A DNA stretch of 40,988 nucleotides from Corynebacterium sp. ACRPS (GTDB lineage: Bacteria; Actinomycetota; Actinomycetes; Mycobacteriales; Mycobacteriaceae). Shown in pieces: positions 1 through 8,096 of the stretch. Every line of letters starts with the position of its first letter. Within the stretch, counting starts at the first letter, position 1. Both the position numbers and the translations under genes were made by a program. The stretch is from contig NZ_JAKRMY010000019.1 of the NCBI RefSeq assembly GCF_022346005.1, positions 1 through 40,988 on the forward strand. The letters are read 5' to 3'. The notes beneath the pieces are model-generated. The model ran no database searches. It was not told where the DNA came from and saw only the letters and a list, made by a program, of their open reading frames with translations.

Positions 1-52
1 ACGCGTACACACTGCGTGGGCCGTCCACTAAAGAGTGCCTAAAAACTACCCC

Positions 53-108
53 CGGTACCCGATATCCGCACCGGTCGGTACTCGATACCGCCCTACCGGT
101 ACTAAATA
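53..108. repeat. three short imperfect direct repeats
   Basis: A 12-base unit occurs three times: CGGTACCCGATA at 53-64, CGGTACTCGATA at 76-87 and CGGTACTAAATA at 97-108. The copies start 23 and 21 bases apart, about two helical turns. They lie just past the 3' end of the MFS gene. They could be an operator array for a gene left of the window, or a transcription end region. There is no hairpin with a T-run. Confidence 0.6.
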
Positions 109-118
109 GCGTCGCGCG

Positions 119-1336
119 TCACAGGTGGGCGCGCCAGCCGTGAATCACGTTGATGAGGCAGCATGCGGCGAGAAGGGAGCCGATGAGGAATAGCGCCGTG
201 AAGCCAATGTAGGGGGCTAGGGCGCTGAAGGCCATGGGAATAAAGAAGCCGGTATAGGACACGGAATAGAACACGGCGGTAAGGCCGGCGAGGTCATCTT
301 TTCCGGCGATGCGCTGGACCTCGGAAAGGCCGGCGACAAGTGCTAGGCCGTAGCCGGCGCCCATGACGGCGGCGCTGGTGATACCGAGCGGGAGGGAAAG
401 CGTGCGCGCGGCGATGGCGCCGAAGATGGTGCCGGCGGTAATGACGGCCATGGCGACGGCGGAGGCCCGGGCGGAGCGGTGGGTATCGATGACCTTGCCA
501 AACATTTGGATGCCGACGCCGCAGCCCAGCGTAATGACGGTCATGAGGCCGGAAAAGGCGATGGGGGCATCGCCGGCGGAATCGGAAAGCAGCTGGGGCA
601 AGAGGGCATAGGCAGCACCCGCGCAGCCGAATACCCAGGGGGCTACGGGAAGGACGATGCGGGAAAAACGGCGGTGCGCGGCAGAAGGAATGTGCAGCAT
701 GTGCAACATATCGCGGATGCTTAAATCCAGGAACGTGTCCTTGACGGTTGCGCCGCGGGGCGGGCGGGTCTCAGGGGTCTTCAACAGCCACACCGCGGTA
801 ATAACGGTGAGCAGGATGTGCAAGACATAGGCCAAGTGGGTGGGCCACGGGCCCCATTGCGCCAACACCGAGGCCAGGGCGGCGCCGATAAGGAAGCCCA
901 CGGTAAGGCACATCGATGCCTTTCGGGGACCTGCGGCGGGGTCACCGCCGGAGCGGGTGATGAGCTCGGAAATCCAGGTGGAGCCGACCGCCATGACGAT
1001 GCCCAGCGCCAGGCCACACAGCACGCGGCCGGCGGCGATGATGAGGGGTTCTTCGGGCGCGATGGACAGCAGGAACGACCCGGCCAGGGAGAGCGGTGCG
1101 GCGGGCAGCATCGTGGGGCGGCGGCCGATATAGTCCGACAGTGGCCCGGAGATAAGCAGTGCGGGCACGATGCCGATGACGTAGGCCGCCAGGAGGCCGT
1201 TGACGGTGACCTGCGAGAAGTGGGATTGCTCGCGGTACATCACGAGCAGGGGAGTAAATTCATTGCCACCCCAGGCAACGGCCACCATGCTGCCTGCAAC
1301 GGGTAACCAGTCGCGATTGGCGGGGTCTTGACTCAT
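119..1336 (-). CDS. MFS transporter, GntR-linked
   Basis: A 405-residue integral membrane protein with about twelve hydrophobic segments. The usual MFS loop motif between helices 2 and 3 is visible as GPLSDYIGRRPTM near residues 64-76, a strong mark of the family. It probably exchanges a small molecule across the membrane; the substrate cannot be read from the sequence. Its start codon overlaps the stop of the upstream GntR regulator by four bases (ATGA, 1333-1336), so the two are co-transcribed and probably translationally coupled. The usual logic of such pairs is that the regulator's ligand, or a relative of it, is the transported molecule; that is inference. Family certain, function open. 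Confidence 0.85.
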   Translation of the reverse strand: MSQDPANRDWLPVAGSMVAVAWGGNEFTPLLVMYREQSHFSQVTVNGLLAAYVIGIVPALLISGPLSDYIGRRPTMLPAAPLSLAGSFLLSIAPEEPLIIAAGRVLCGLALGIVMAVGSTWISELITRSGGDPAAGPRKASMCLTVGFLIGAALASVLAQWGPWPTHLAYVLHILLTVITAVWLLKTPETRPPRGATVKDTFLDLSIRDMLHMLHIPSAAHRRFSRIVLPVAPWVFGCAGAAYALLPQLLSDSAGDAPIAFSGLMTVITLGCGVGIQMFGKVIDTHRSARASAVAMAVITAGTIFGAIAARTLSLPLGITSAAVMGAGYGLALVAGLSEVQRIAGKDDLAGLTAVFYSVSYTGFFIPMAFSALAPYIGFTALFLIGSLLAACCLINVIHGWRAHL

Positions 1337-1977
1337 AGTTGATCCTTCGAATTTTTCAGGTGCGAGCGGAGTGCAGAAAGGTAGGCGGGCAGGTTGGCGG
1401 TGCGGAGGGCATCGGCAAGCACGCGGTGCTGATCGACGAACGCGCGGGCCCGCGCCACATTGCGCCCGATGGCGGTGGCGGTAAAGCGCTGCTGGCGCTC
1501 GCGCAGCTGGTAGCCAACATTGGCCAGCAGGCTATTGCCGGCGCTATCCATGATGATTTGGTGGAATTGGGCATCCAGGCGCGTGTATTCGCGGAGATCC
1601 TCGGCATCCAAAGCGGCGTCTTGGGCCGCAATGTTTTCTTGCAGGCGCTTGGCGATGCCCCCACGTTCTGCCTCGCCTAGCTCGCAGATCTTTTCGGCAC
1701 TGTGGGCATCGACAAGCAGGCGAGCCTCGTAGACCTCCCGGATTTCTTGGGGGCTAATTGGCACAACCAGCGCGCCGCGCTTGGGATAAAGCTGCAAAAA
1801 GCCCTCGAGCTCCAGGCGCAGGAAAGCCTCGTGAGCCGGGGTCCGGCTGACTCCTACCTCGGCCGCGAGCGCGGCTTCTGACAGCATTTGCGTGGAATCG
1901 ATGGTGCCGTCGATGATCCTTTCTTTAACCAATTCATAAACCCGCTCCGCGGCAGGCTGCATGCTTGTATCGCTCAT
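1333..1977 (-). CDS. GntR-family regulator, FadR/FCD type
   Basis: A 214-residue regulator. Residues about 10-70 form the GntR winged helix, with the typical LSEAALAAEVGVSRTPAHEA stretch. The rest is a mostly helical FCD ligand-binding domain with conserved Asp, Arg and His positions (EARLLVDAHSAEKI, DAQFHQIIMDSAGN). I start at the ATG at 1975-1977 rather than the longer upstream frame. The conserved domain begins soon after, and a promoter with TTGACG (2008-2013) and CAAGAT (1984-1989) ends six bases before this ATG, so the transcript may be leaderless. Two near-palindromic sites overlap that promoter, suggesting autorepression. It is cotranscribed with the MFS gene; the ligand is unknown. 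Confidence 0.87.
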   Translation of the reverse strand: MSDTSMQPAAERVYELVKERIIDGTIDSTQMLSEAALAAEVGVSRTPAHEAFLRLELEGFLQLYPKRGALVVPISPQEIREVYEARLLVDAHSAEKICELGEAERGGIAKRLQENIAAQDAALDAEDLREYTRLDAQFHQIIMDSAGNSLLANVGYQLRERQQRFTATAIGRNVARARAFVDQHRVLADALRTANLPAYLSALRSHLKNSKDQL

Positions 1978-2013
1978 GCATACATCTTGCATACAAGTTA
2001 GTTTAAGCGTCAA
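1961..2013 (-). promoter_or_regulatory. promoter and probable operator of the GntR gene
   Basis: On the minus strand a -35 box TTGACG (2008-2013) and a -10 box CAAGAT (1984-1989) are separated by 18 bases. Two near-palindromes, TTGCATACAA (1987-1996) and ATGCATACAT (1976-1985), lie 11 bases apart across the -10 box and start codon. A third half, CTTGTAT (1964-1970), mirrors ATACAAG (1991-1997). FadR-type regulators bind TTGT/ACAA palindromes of this kind, so autorepression is likely. Confidence 0.6.
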
Positions 2014-2043
2014 CCTATTCCCAATTCCGGGGTTGGCGTGGCT

Positions 2044-2049
2044 TAGACT
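2044..2049 (+). promoter_or_regulatory. -10 box of dinB
   Basis: TAGACT lies seven bases before the dinB ATG. The gap contains GGAGGG, which would be too short a leader to act as a normal ribosome binding site if transcription starts at or near the ATG. A GGAGG-led longer transcript is the alternative. Confidence 0.45.
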
Positions 2050-2056
2050 GGAGGGC

Positions 2057-3442
2057 ATGCAACGTTGGGTCTTACACATCGATATGGATGCGTTTTTCGC
2101 CTCCGTCGAGCAACTGACCCGACCGACTTTGCAGGGCCGGCCGGTGCTCGTCGGTGGGGTTGGCGGCCGCGGGGTCGTCGCCGGCGCGTCCTATGAGGCG
2201 CGCGAGTACGGCGCGCACTCGGCGATGCCGATGTATCGCGCCCAGCAATTGGTGGGCCTGCGCGCGGTGGTGGTCAGCCCGCGCCGGGCGGTGTATTCGG
2301 CGGCCTCGCGCCGGGTATTTGAGATCATTTCTCAGCACGTCGAGGTCATCGAGCAGCTATCCATCGATGAGGCCTTTATGGAGCCAGAGGCGCTGGTGGG
2401 TGCGACGGCGGACGAGGTACAACAGTGGGCGGACGGCCTGCGCGCGCTCATCCGCGAGGAAACGGGCCTGCCGTGTTCCATCGGTGCGGGCTCCGGCAAG
2501 CAATTTGCCAAGATCGGCTCCGGTGAAGCCAAACCCGATGGCACCTATGTCATCCCAGCGGAAAAGCAGCTGGAGATGCTCCATCCGCTCGCGGTGGGGA
2601 AGCTGTGGGGCGTCGGGCCGGTTACGGAGGCCAAGCTCAAGGGCATCGGGGTGGAGACCATCGGCGCGCTGGCCGCCATGACCCAAAAGGAGGTGGAAAT
2701 CTCCATCGGCAGCGTCGTCGGATTGCAGCTGTGGCAGCTGGCGCAAGGCATCGACGATAGGGAAGTGGCACCGCGCGCGATTTCCAAGCAGATCTCCACG
2801 GAGCATACCTATTCCAAGGACCTGCTGACGGTACCGGATGTGGATGCGGCGATTACCCGCGCGGCCGAGGGCGCGCATCGCCGCCTGCTTAAAGATGGCC
2901 GCGGCGCGCGAACCGTGACGGTCAAGCTGCGAATGGCAGATTTCCACATCGAATCGCGCTCGACCACCCTGGCCTATGCCACCGATGACCTAGAGGTATT
3001 GACTGCCGCCGCCTTCAAGCTGGCCCGCTACCCGGATGAGCTGGGCCCCATCCGCCTGGTGGGGGTGAGCTATTCCGGGCTGGAAGCCGCGCGCCAAGAC
3101 GTACTGTTTCCGGAGCTCGACCGCGAAATCGTGCGGCCCGTGCTGCCGGATAGCGACTATGAAACGGGCGTGAGCGATGACTCCCCGCCACCGGCGCCGA
3201 CCACCGTCGTGGTCGAAGACGATGTGGAGGATCAGTGGCGCGCCACCCAAGACGTCTACCACCCGGATTTTGGCCACGGGTGGATCCAGGGCACCGGGCA
3301 CGGGGTGGTCAGCGTGCGTTTTGAAACCCGTTCGACCGGGCCTGGCCGCACTAAATCCTTCGCCGCTAGCGACCCAGAGTTGGTGCCGGCCGACCCGCTC
3401 GATTCCTTAGACTGGCAGGACTGGCTGGAAACCCAAGACTAG
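2057..3442 (+). CDS. dinB: DNA polymerase IV (Y family), DinB1/DinX type
   Basis: Error-prone Y-family polymerase that extends past lesions and mismatches. The 461-residue protein starts at the ATG at 2057, just before the conserved HIDMDAFFASVEQ. Metal ligands Asp9, Asp104 and Glu105 (LSIDEAF) are present, as is the YSAASRRVF nucleotide-binding stretch at about 80-88. Little-finger sequence follows, and QDVLF at 347-351 fits the sliding-clamp motif QxxLF. It is about 110 residues longer than E. coli DinB. The extra tail has an acidic Pro-rich linker and then, near 396-446, a segment resembling the small beta domain at the C-terminus of UvrD/PcrA helicases (HPDFGHGWIQGTGHGVVSVRF). The gene converges on ansA; the two share a CTAG over their stop codons. 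Confidence 0.93.
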   Translation: MQRWVLHIDMDAFFASVEQLTRPTLQGRPVLVGGVGGRGVVAGASYEAREYGAHSAMPMYRAQQLVGLRAVVVSPRRAVYSAASRRVFEIISQHVEVIEQLSIDEAFMEPEALVGATADEVQQWADGLRALIREETGLPCSIGAGSGKQFAKIGSGEAKPDGTYVIPAEKQLEMLHPLAVGKLWGVGPVTEAKLKGIGVETIGALAAMTQKEVEISIGSVVGLQLWQLAQGIDDREVAPRAISKQISTEHTYSKDLLTVPDVDAAITRAAEGAHRRLLKDGRGARTVTVKLRMADFHIESRSTTLAYATDDLEVLTAAAFKLARYPDELGPIRLVGVSYSGLEAARQDVLFPELDREIVRPVLPDSDYETGVSDDSPPPAPTTVVVEDDVEDQWRATQDVYHPDFGHGWIQGTGHGVVSVRFETRSTGPGRTKSFAASDPELVPADPLDSLDWQDWLETQD

Positions 3443-4353
3443 ATAGCAACATAGCGCTTGGGATCAGGGTTTTGCCGGAATACCTCGGCAGGATTCGTGC
3501 CTGTGGCCAGCGCTGCGGCCAAAAGAATACGCGCCTGGCTGGGCCTGAAGGCCCCCGCGTTGATCGCGCCCAGGCTGCGCAGGCTCGCGCCGCCGCCATC
3601 GCCGCCATAGGACATCGCGGTCGCGCCGTACGGGGTGCGGGTGGAAATGACGACGGGGAGGTCGTCGCTGAGGGCATCGGCAAGCGCGCGGCCCATATCC
3701 CCACTCATATTGCCCGCGCCCATGGCCTCGATGACGAGGCCGGCGGCGGAAGTGCGGGCGGCATCGACAAGCACGCGCCCCGCGCCGGGGTAGGCAGGGA
3801 TGATTTCTACCGGGTGCGGCGCCAAGGGCTGCGGCTGCAGCCGCGGGGTGGCATCCGGGACCCGCAGGGACTCAAAAGCGCGCAGGTCGAAGGTGTGCTG
3901 CTTGCGGGCCCCGCGCGCCGGGATGGTCATGCCGCCAAAGCGGATGAAGACGCCGGGCTGCCCGCTGCGGGCGAGCTCGCGCGCATCGTGGAGATTGCGC
4001 GGGCCATCCGGGTGCGGGTGATCGTAGGAGCGCTGCGCGCCGGTGAGCACGATGGGCGTATCGTCGGCGCAAAAAATTTCCAGCGCCATCGCCGTCTCCT
4101 CCATGGAATCGGTGCCGTGGGTGATGATGACGCCGTCGATGTCCGCGCGGGCGGTCTGCTCGTTGACTACCGCGATGAGCTCGTCGAGGTCCGCGAGCGT
4201 AATAGAAGAGGAATCGAGCTGGCGAAATTCCACCACTTCGGCGTCGATATCGGCCGCGAGCTGCGCGCCGGTGACGGTGGGGACGAGGGAACCATCCCAC
4301 ACAGTGGTGCAGGCAATCGTGCCGCCGGTGGCGATGAGGGCGAGGTTAGTCAT
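3439..4353 (-). CDS. ansA: L-asparaginase
   Basis: Hydrolyses asparagine to aspartate and ammonia. The 304-residue protein has both threonine signatures: ATGGTIAC near residues 9-15 (Thr12 nucleophile) and THGTDSMEETA at 78-88 (Thr81, Asp82). There is no signal peptide, so it is probably cytoplasmic. A longer upstream frame exists, but homology begins at MTNLALIATGG. The -10 box TATTCT (4361-4366, minus) lies seven bases before this ATG, with no ribosome binding site, so a leaderless transcript is likely. The stop overlaps that of dinB in a shared CTAG (3439-3442). Confidence 0.93.
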   Translation of the reverse strand: MTNLALIATGGTIACTTVWDGSLVPTVTGAQLAADIDAEVVEFRQLDSSSITLADLDELIAVVNEQTARADIDGVIITHGTDSMEETAMALEIFCADDTPIVLTGAQRSYDHPHPDGPRNLHDARELARSGQPGVFIRFGGMTIPARGARKQHTFDLRAFESLRVPDATPRLQPQPLAPHPVEIIPAYPGAGRVLVDAARTSAAGLVIEAMGAGNMSGDMGRALADALSDDLPVVISTRTPYGATAMSYGGDGGGASLRSLGAINAGAFRPSQARILLAAALATGTNPAEVFRQNPDPKRYVAI

Positions 4354-4360
4354 GCTTCCC

Positions 4361-4366
4361 AGAATA
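4361..4366 (-). promoter_or_regulatory. -10 box of ansA, leaderless
   Basis: The minus strand reads TATTCT, seven bases from the ansA ATG. No purine-rich ribosome binding site separates them. Confidence 0.55.
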
Positions 4367-4460
4367 AAAGAAGACGCGCCGAGGCGGCAGGCGCGGACCA
4401 GAAAAGCTGGTGCAAATGTAAACTGATGGGAGTTTATACCCCAGACGTGAGGAGTGAGAA

Positions 4461-5096
4461 GTGAAATTCCGCAAATTTGGTGCCGCGTGCCTCGCATTGA
4501 GCGCGGCGGCCGCCCTGTCCGCCTGCTCTTCTGATGACGAGCAAGAAGACACCACCAAGAACAGTGAATCCAGCGAATCCGCGTCCGCTGACGGCGACTC
4601 CGCGGCCCCCGCACGGCCAACCGCCGCCGATTTGAACGCCATCCTGGCAAAGGCCACGGATCCGGAGGCATCGCAGGAAGAAAAGACCGCCACCGTGGAA
4701 GGCGGCGAATCCGCCCCGGAGATCTTTGACACCATGGCGCGCTCTAAGGAGGAATCCGGCGCGGAGTTCGCGGTCGTGGATCCGGTTTTGCCCGGCTATG
4801 ACCCGCAGTCCGTGCTGACCACGGTGAATTTCTCCACGGCCGATGGCCAGGAGCAGACCGCGGACCAGGTGGAGTTCATTTATCAGGACGGCACCTGGAA
4901 GCTATCGAAGACCTGGGCCTGCACGCTGATCCAAAACACGGTGCCGCCTGAGCAGGTGCCGGAGATGTGCGCCGATACCGGTGCGGGCGCGCTGCCTGCC
5001 GATGAGGGCGACGGCGCACCAGCCCAGGGCGATGCCCCCGCGGCCGGCGCAGAACAGGCGCCTGCCGAAGCTCCCGTAGAGGCCCCCGCCGAGTAA
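4461..5096 (+). CDS. lipoprotein with MTB12-like domain
   Basis: A 211-residue exported lipoprotein. Residues 1-21 form a signal peptide ending in the lipobox LSAC with Cys22. An acidic Ser-rich linker follows (about 23-50). Residues about 53-170 resemble the low-molecular-weight antigen MTB12/CFP2 domain of mycobacteria: LNAILAKATDPEASQEEK, a VEGGE turn and a final DGTWKLSKTWACTLIQ strand and helix. The tail is Ala/Pro/Glu-rich and probably disordered. The start is a GTG with GAGGAG about seven bases upstream. The role of this family is not established. It converges on another lipoprotein gene; both stop codons fall in one palindrome. Confidence 0.82.
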   Translation: MKFRKFGAACLALSAAAALSACSSDDEQEDTTKNSESSESASADGDSAAPARPTAADLNAILAKATDPEASQEEKTATVEGGESAPEIFDTMARSKEESGAEFAVVDPVLPGYDPQSVLTTVNFSTADGQEQTADQVEFIYQDGTWKLSKTWACTLIQNTVPPEQVPEMCADTGAGALPADEGDGAPAQGDAPAAGAEQAPAEAPVEAPAE

Positions 5097-5110
5097 GTCC
5101 TGTTACTCGG
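5089..5110. terminator. palindrome over two convergent stop codons
   Basis: CCGAGTAA (5089-5096) and TTACTCGG (5103-5110) form an eight-base perfect stem with a six-base loop. Each arm contains the TAA stop of one of the two converging genes. It may end transcription in both directions, but there is no T-run, so it is at best a weak terminator. Confidence 0.4.
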
Positions 5111-6047
5111 AAAACGCCAGCTCCGTCAGGCTTGATTGCACGACGCGCAGGTCTGAATCGGCGGTGCCGTAGGTTACCTTCGTATCGAAGGAGACGTCAC
5201 CGCCCACGGGGAGCGGTTTCGTTAGATCTACCGTGATGCTGCCCGAGGAGTTGGTGGAAGAATCCAGCACGTCGAGTTCCTTATCTTCTAACTCCGTGCC
5301 CTCGGCCTGACCTTCGAAGGATAATGCGCCCAGGGTGGGGCGTTGTTCCACCTCGACGGATAGCGTGACGCGGTCACCATCGATGGACTTGACCGTATAG
5401 CGGGTCGTCTGCAAGAGCGTGGATTCCCCTGTCACGCGCGAATCTACCGTCCACGTCGCGCCGGTGCCCACCTCTTCTTCCGGAAAGACGATGGGCAGCG
5501 CGGTCAGCTTCATGATCGCCTGTTCGACGGTGCCGCGCGCCTCATCGCTCGCCTCCTGCGGGGCGGCCAAGCGCAGGGAATTCATCTGGCCGTTGTCTTG
5601 GCCGCGCCAGCCAAATTGGAACCCGTCAGCGGAAGAGACATCGGTATCGCCGGAGTATTCCGGATCCCCTGCGGTGACAAACGCGTTGCGCGAGGCCGGC
5701 AATTGGTCCTCGACGTCCTCGGTGGCTTTATCCACGGAAGCTGAAAGCGGCAGGGTAGTGGTCTCCTTATCCACGTCGGCGGCCTGGAAATCGGCCGCGG
5801 CGGATTTATTCAGCAAATCCTGCGAAAATCCCTCCGTGGCGCGGTAGGTTACCTCCTGCGAGGAATCGATGTCGTGATATTCCAGCAATTTCTTCTCACC
5901 GGTTCCGGCCTCTTCGACGGTCAGGCGCGGGGCATCGATAGTCAGGCCGACGGGCTGTTCCACGGCGGGGCCGGGGGTCTCATAAGAACAGGCGCTTAGC
6001 GCTACGGCGACGGCGGAAAGGGCTGTAAAAACTTTGACTCGAAACAC
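5103..6047 (-). CDS. putative lipoprotein, DUF-type secreted protein
   Basis: A 314-residue exported protein with a classical lipoprotein signal, MFRVKVFTALSAVAVALSAC (Cys20). The rest is soluble and rich in beta-type sequence, with repeated patterns such as VTYRATE, YTVKSIDGDRVTLSVEVE and VSFDTKVTYG. I recognise no enzyme motif; related proteins in corynebacteria and mycobacteria are uncharacterised. I choose the GTG at 6047 because TATTTT (6055-6060, minus) ends exactly seven bases before it, matching other leaderless genes here. A TTG at 6056 with AGGAG eleven bases upstream would add three residues. It is divergent from lspA. Confidence 0.78.
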   Translation of the reverse strand: MFRVKVFTALSAVAVALSACSYETPGPAVEQPVGLTIDAPRLTVEEAGTGEKKLLEYHDIDSSQEVTYRATEGFSQDLLNKSAAADFQAADVDKETTTLPLSASVDKATEDVEDQLPASRNAFVTAGDPEYSGDTDVSSADGFQFGWRGQDNGQMNSLRLAAPQEASDEARGTVEQAIMKLTALPIVFPEEEVGTGATWTVDSRVTGESTLLQTTRYTVKSIDGDRVTLSVEVEQRPTLGALSFEGQAEGTELEDKELDVLDSSTNSSGSITVDLTKPLPVGGDVSFDTKVTYGTADSDLRVVQSSLTELAFSE

Positions 6048-6054
6048 GCTTACC

Positions 6055-6060
6055 AAAATA
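6055..6060 (-). promoter_or_regulatory. -10 box of the 5103-6047 lipoprotein gene
   Basis: TATTTT on the minus strand lies seven bases before the GTG at 6047. It is back to back with the lspA -10 box, fifteen bases away. Confidence 0.5.
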
Positions 6061-6075
6061 CCGGACGCTCCTGAT

Positions 6076-6081
6076 TAGAAT
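6076..6081 (+). promoter_or_regulatory. -10 box of lspA
   Basis: TAGAAT overlaps the first possible ATG (6080). It lies seven bases before an in-frame GTG at 6089, which argues for that GTG as a leaderless start. Confidence 0.55.
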
Positions 6082-6088
6082 GATGTGG

Positions 6089-6580
6089 GTGAGCCAAAAA
6101 CGAAGGAGTCAGACAGGTCTTATCGCCGCGGTGGTCATCGCCGTGGCGGTTGTGGATCAAGCCGTAAAACAACTTATGCTGACCGTCCTGACGGAGGGTG
6201 TGCCGCACTATGTCATCGGGGACTGGTTCAGGTTTACCCTGCTCTTTAACCCGGGCGCGGCGTTTTCCATCGGCGGCGAGGGATCGACCTGGCTGTTTAC
6301 CACCATTCAATTGGCGTTCGTCCTAGGTGTGGCCATCGCCGCCCCGCGCATCCACAATACGGGCCAGGCGCTGGGGCTGGCGCTCATTGCTGGCGGGGCA
6401 TTGGGCAATTTTGCGGACCGCATCTTCCGCGACCCGGGCTTCTGGTTCGGGCACGTCGTGGACTATATCTCGGTCGGCTCGTTCGCGGTCTTTAATATCG
6501 CAGATGCGGCCATTACCTGCGGCGTCGTCATCTTCATCGGCGCCATGCTGCTCGCGGAACGGAGGGCGGAAAATGAATAG
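6089..6580 (+). CDS. lspA: lipoprotein signal peptidase (SPase II)
   Basis: Membrane aspartyl protease that removes the signal peptide from diacylated prolipoproteins. With the GTG start it has 163 residues and four membrane helices. The catalytic aspartates are Asp110 (GNFADRIFR) and Asp139 (FNIADAAI); the NPGAAFS motif (54-60) is also present. In-frame ATGs at 6080 and 6083 would add three or two residues, but the -10 box TAGAAT covers the first of them, so the GTG is favoured. The 3' end overlaps rluD by eight bases. Its substrates include the three lipoproteins in this window, and lgt, the preceding step, is also here. Confidence 0.92.
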   Translation: MSQKRRSQTGLIAAVVIAVAVVDQAVKQLMLTVLTEGVPHYVIGDWFRFTLLFNPGAAFSIGGEGSTWLFTTIQLAFVLGVAIAAPRIHNTGQALGLALIAGGALGNFADRIFRDPGFWFGHVVDYISVGSFAVFNIADAAITCGVVIFIGAMLLAERRAENE

Positions 6581-7499
6581 GCAATTGCGCAGTTTTCCCA
6601 TTCCAGAGGGGTTGGAGGGCATGCGTGCCGATGCCGCGCTGGCCAAGCTCCTTGGCCTCTCGCGCTCGGCCACTGCCCAGCTCTGCGCCGAAGGCGGGGT
6701 CACCGTAGATTCGCAGGAGCTGGGTAAATCCGAGCGCCTAGCTTCCGGCCAGGTGGTTTCGGTGCTGCTCCCGGAGCCGGAAAAACCCCTGCTGCCGCGC
6801 GAGGAGTTGGTAGAGGGCATGGACGTTTTATATAGCGACGCCGATATCATCTGCGTGCACAAACCAGTGGGCGTCGCCGCGCACCCGAGCGTGGGCTGGG
6901 ATGGTCCGACGGTCATCGGTGGGCTGCGTGCGGCAGGGTATAACGTGGCCTCGCTTGGCCCTACCGAGCGCCAGGGCATAGTCCACCGCCTGGATGTGGG
7001 CACCTCCGGGGTCATGGTCGTGGCTTCCTCCGGGCGCGCCTATTCGGCACTCAAGCATGCGTTTAAGCACCGGACCGTGAAAAAGACCTATCACGCGGTG
7101 GTCCAGGGCCTGCCCGATCCGATTGAAGGCACCATCGATGCGCCCATCGGCAGGCACCCGAAGTCGGGCTGGAAATTCGCCGTGCTTGACGATGGCAAGG
7201 CCGCGGTCACCCATTACCGCCTCATCGAGGCCTTTCGCGAGGCCAGCCTCATCGAGGTGCACCTGGAAACCGGCCGCACCCACCAAATCCGCGTCCACAT
7301 GTCCGCCACCGGGCATCCCTGCGTTGGCGATCCCATGTACGGCTCGAACCCGCAACTTTCTGCCCGCCTAGGACTCGAGCGCCAGTGGCTGCATGCGGTG
7401 CAGCTGGGCTTTACCCACCCCGGCACCGGAAAGTGGTTCGAAGCCCGCGCGCCGTACCCCGATGACCTGCAACAGGCCCTGGAGCGCCTGCAGGGATGA
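6573..7499 (+). CDS. rluD: 23S rRNA pseudouridine synthase, RluD/RluA family
   Basis: Converts specific uridines of 23S rRNA to pseudouridine. The 308-residue protein has an N-terminal S4 RNA-binding domain (about 17-75), then the RluA-type catalytic domain. The signature [14 protein letters not shown] holds the catalytic Asp141; further motifs are [10 protein letters not shown] (96-105) and the RTHQIRVH basic stretch. It starts at 6573 inside the end of lspA, with GGAGGG about seven bases upstream. The lspA-rluD pairing is widespread in bacteria. The next small gene overlaps its stop by four bases. Confidence 0.92.
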   Translation: MNRQLRSFPIPEGLEGMRADAALAKLLGLSRSATAQLCAEGGVTVDSQELGKSERLASGQVVSVLLPEPEKPLLPREELVEGMDVLYSDADIICVHKPVGVAAHPSVGWDGPTVIGGLRAAGYNVASLGPTERQGIVHRLDVGTSGVMVVASSGRAYSALKHAFKHRTVKKTYHAVVQGLPDPIEGTIDAPIGRHPKSGWKFAVLDDGKAAVTHYRLIEAFREASLIEVHLETGRTHQIRVHMSATGHPCVGDPMYGSNPQLSARLGLERQWLHAVQLGFTHPGTGKWFEARAPYPDDLQQALERLQG

Positions 7500-8035
7500 G
7501 GAAGTTTTATCGGCGGCGCCGCCTAGCGGCCTTGGCGCTGGTGCTGGTGGCGATCGTGGTGGCCCTGGTGCTTTTTGGCACGCTGGGCACGCAGGCATCC
7601 ACGCGGGTGCAAGGCGATCAGCTAGGCCCGGATGGGGAGTCCCGCGCGGAGTATATTGAGCGCGTCAATTCCATGGACATCGATCCGGATGCCACCACGT
7701 ATGCGCTGGTCACCTTCGATACCGAGTTGCCCCCCGTCGCCGTGGCCGCCGCCTTGACTGATATTCCGCGCATGGACGCCATCCTCATGGGCTCGACCGC
7801 GCCCATCGCGGTGCCGGAGCCCGTTGCCGGCGAGGATCGCGCCGCGGTGATTAACCGCACCTTCGATCGCATCGGCGCCTCCTACGGCCAGCGCCCCAGC
7901 GCGGTGAGCGCCGCCGTGGTGTGGGGCACGGGCACTCAGCTTGCCGATGTCGCCTCCCTCCCCGCCGTCGCCGCTGTCGAGCCCGCGCCTGCCGATGCCG
8001 CCTGGGGCAGCTTCGCCGTGCGCCCACCCAGCTAA
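7496..8035 (+). CDS. small membrane-anchored protein of unknown function
   Basis: A 179-residue protein. A basic N-terminus (MRKFYRRRR) is followed by one hydrophobic segment at about 10-29, so it is probably anchored with the remainder outside. The outer part is rich in Ala, Val and Asp and has no motif I recognise. The ATG overlaps the rluD stop (ATGA), so translation is probably coupled to rluD. The product may be specific to corynebacteria. It is a real gene judging by its length, coupling and signal-anchor, but its function is unknown. Confidence 0.75.
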   Translation: MRKFYRRRRLAALALVLVAIVVALVLFGTLGTQASTRVQGDQLGPDGESRAEYIERVNSMDIDPDATTYALVTFDTELPPVAVAAALTDIPRMDAILMGSTAPIAVPEPVAGEDRAAVINRTFDRIGASYGQRPSAVSAAVVWGTGTQLADVASLPAVAAVEPAPADAAWGSFAVRPPS

Positions 8036-8083
8036 ATTTGCCATCCTGAACGCTTCGCCGCGCGGGATGCAGGGGTGGCGGCT

Positions 8084-8089
8084 TAGCAT
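8084..8089 (+). promoter_or_regulatory. -10 box of the HNH gene
   Basis: TAGCAT lies seven bases before the ATG at 8097. The gap is CGGGGGC, with no clear ribosome binding site. Confidence 0.45.
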
Positions 8090-8096
8090 CGGGGGC

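Noticed and set aside
53..108. CRISPR-like array at the left edge
   Set aside because: Only three 12-base imperfect units with spacers of about ten bases; no cas genes nearby.
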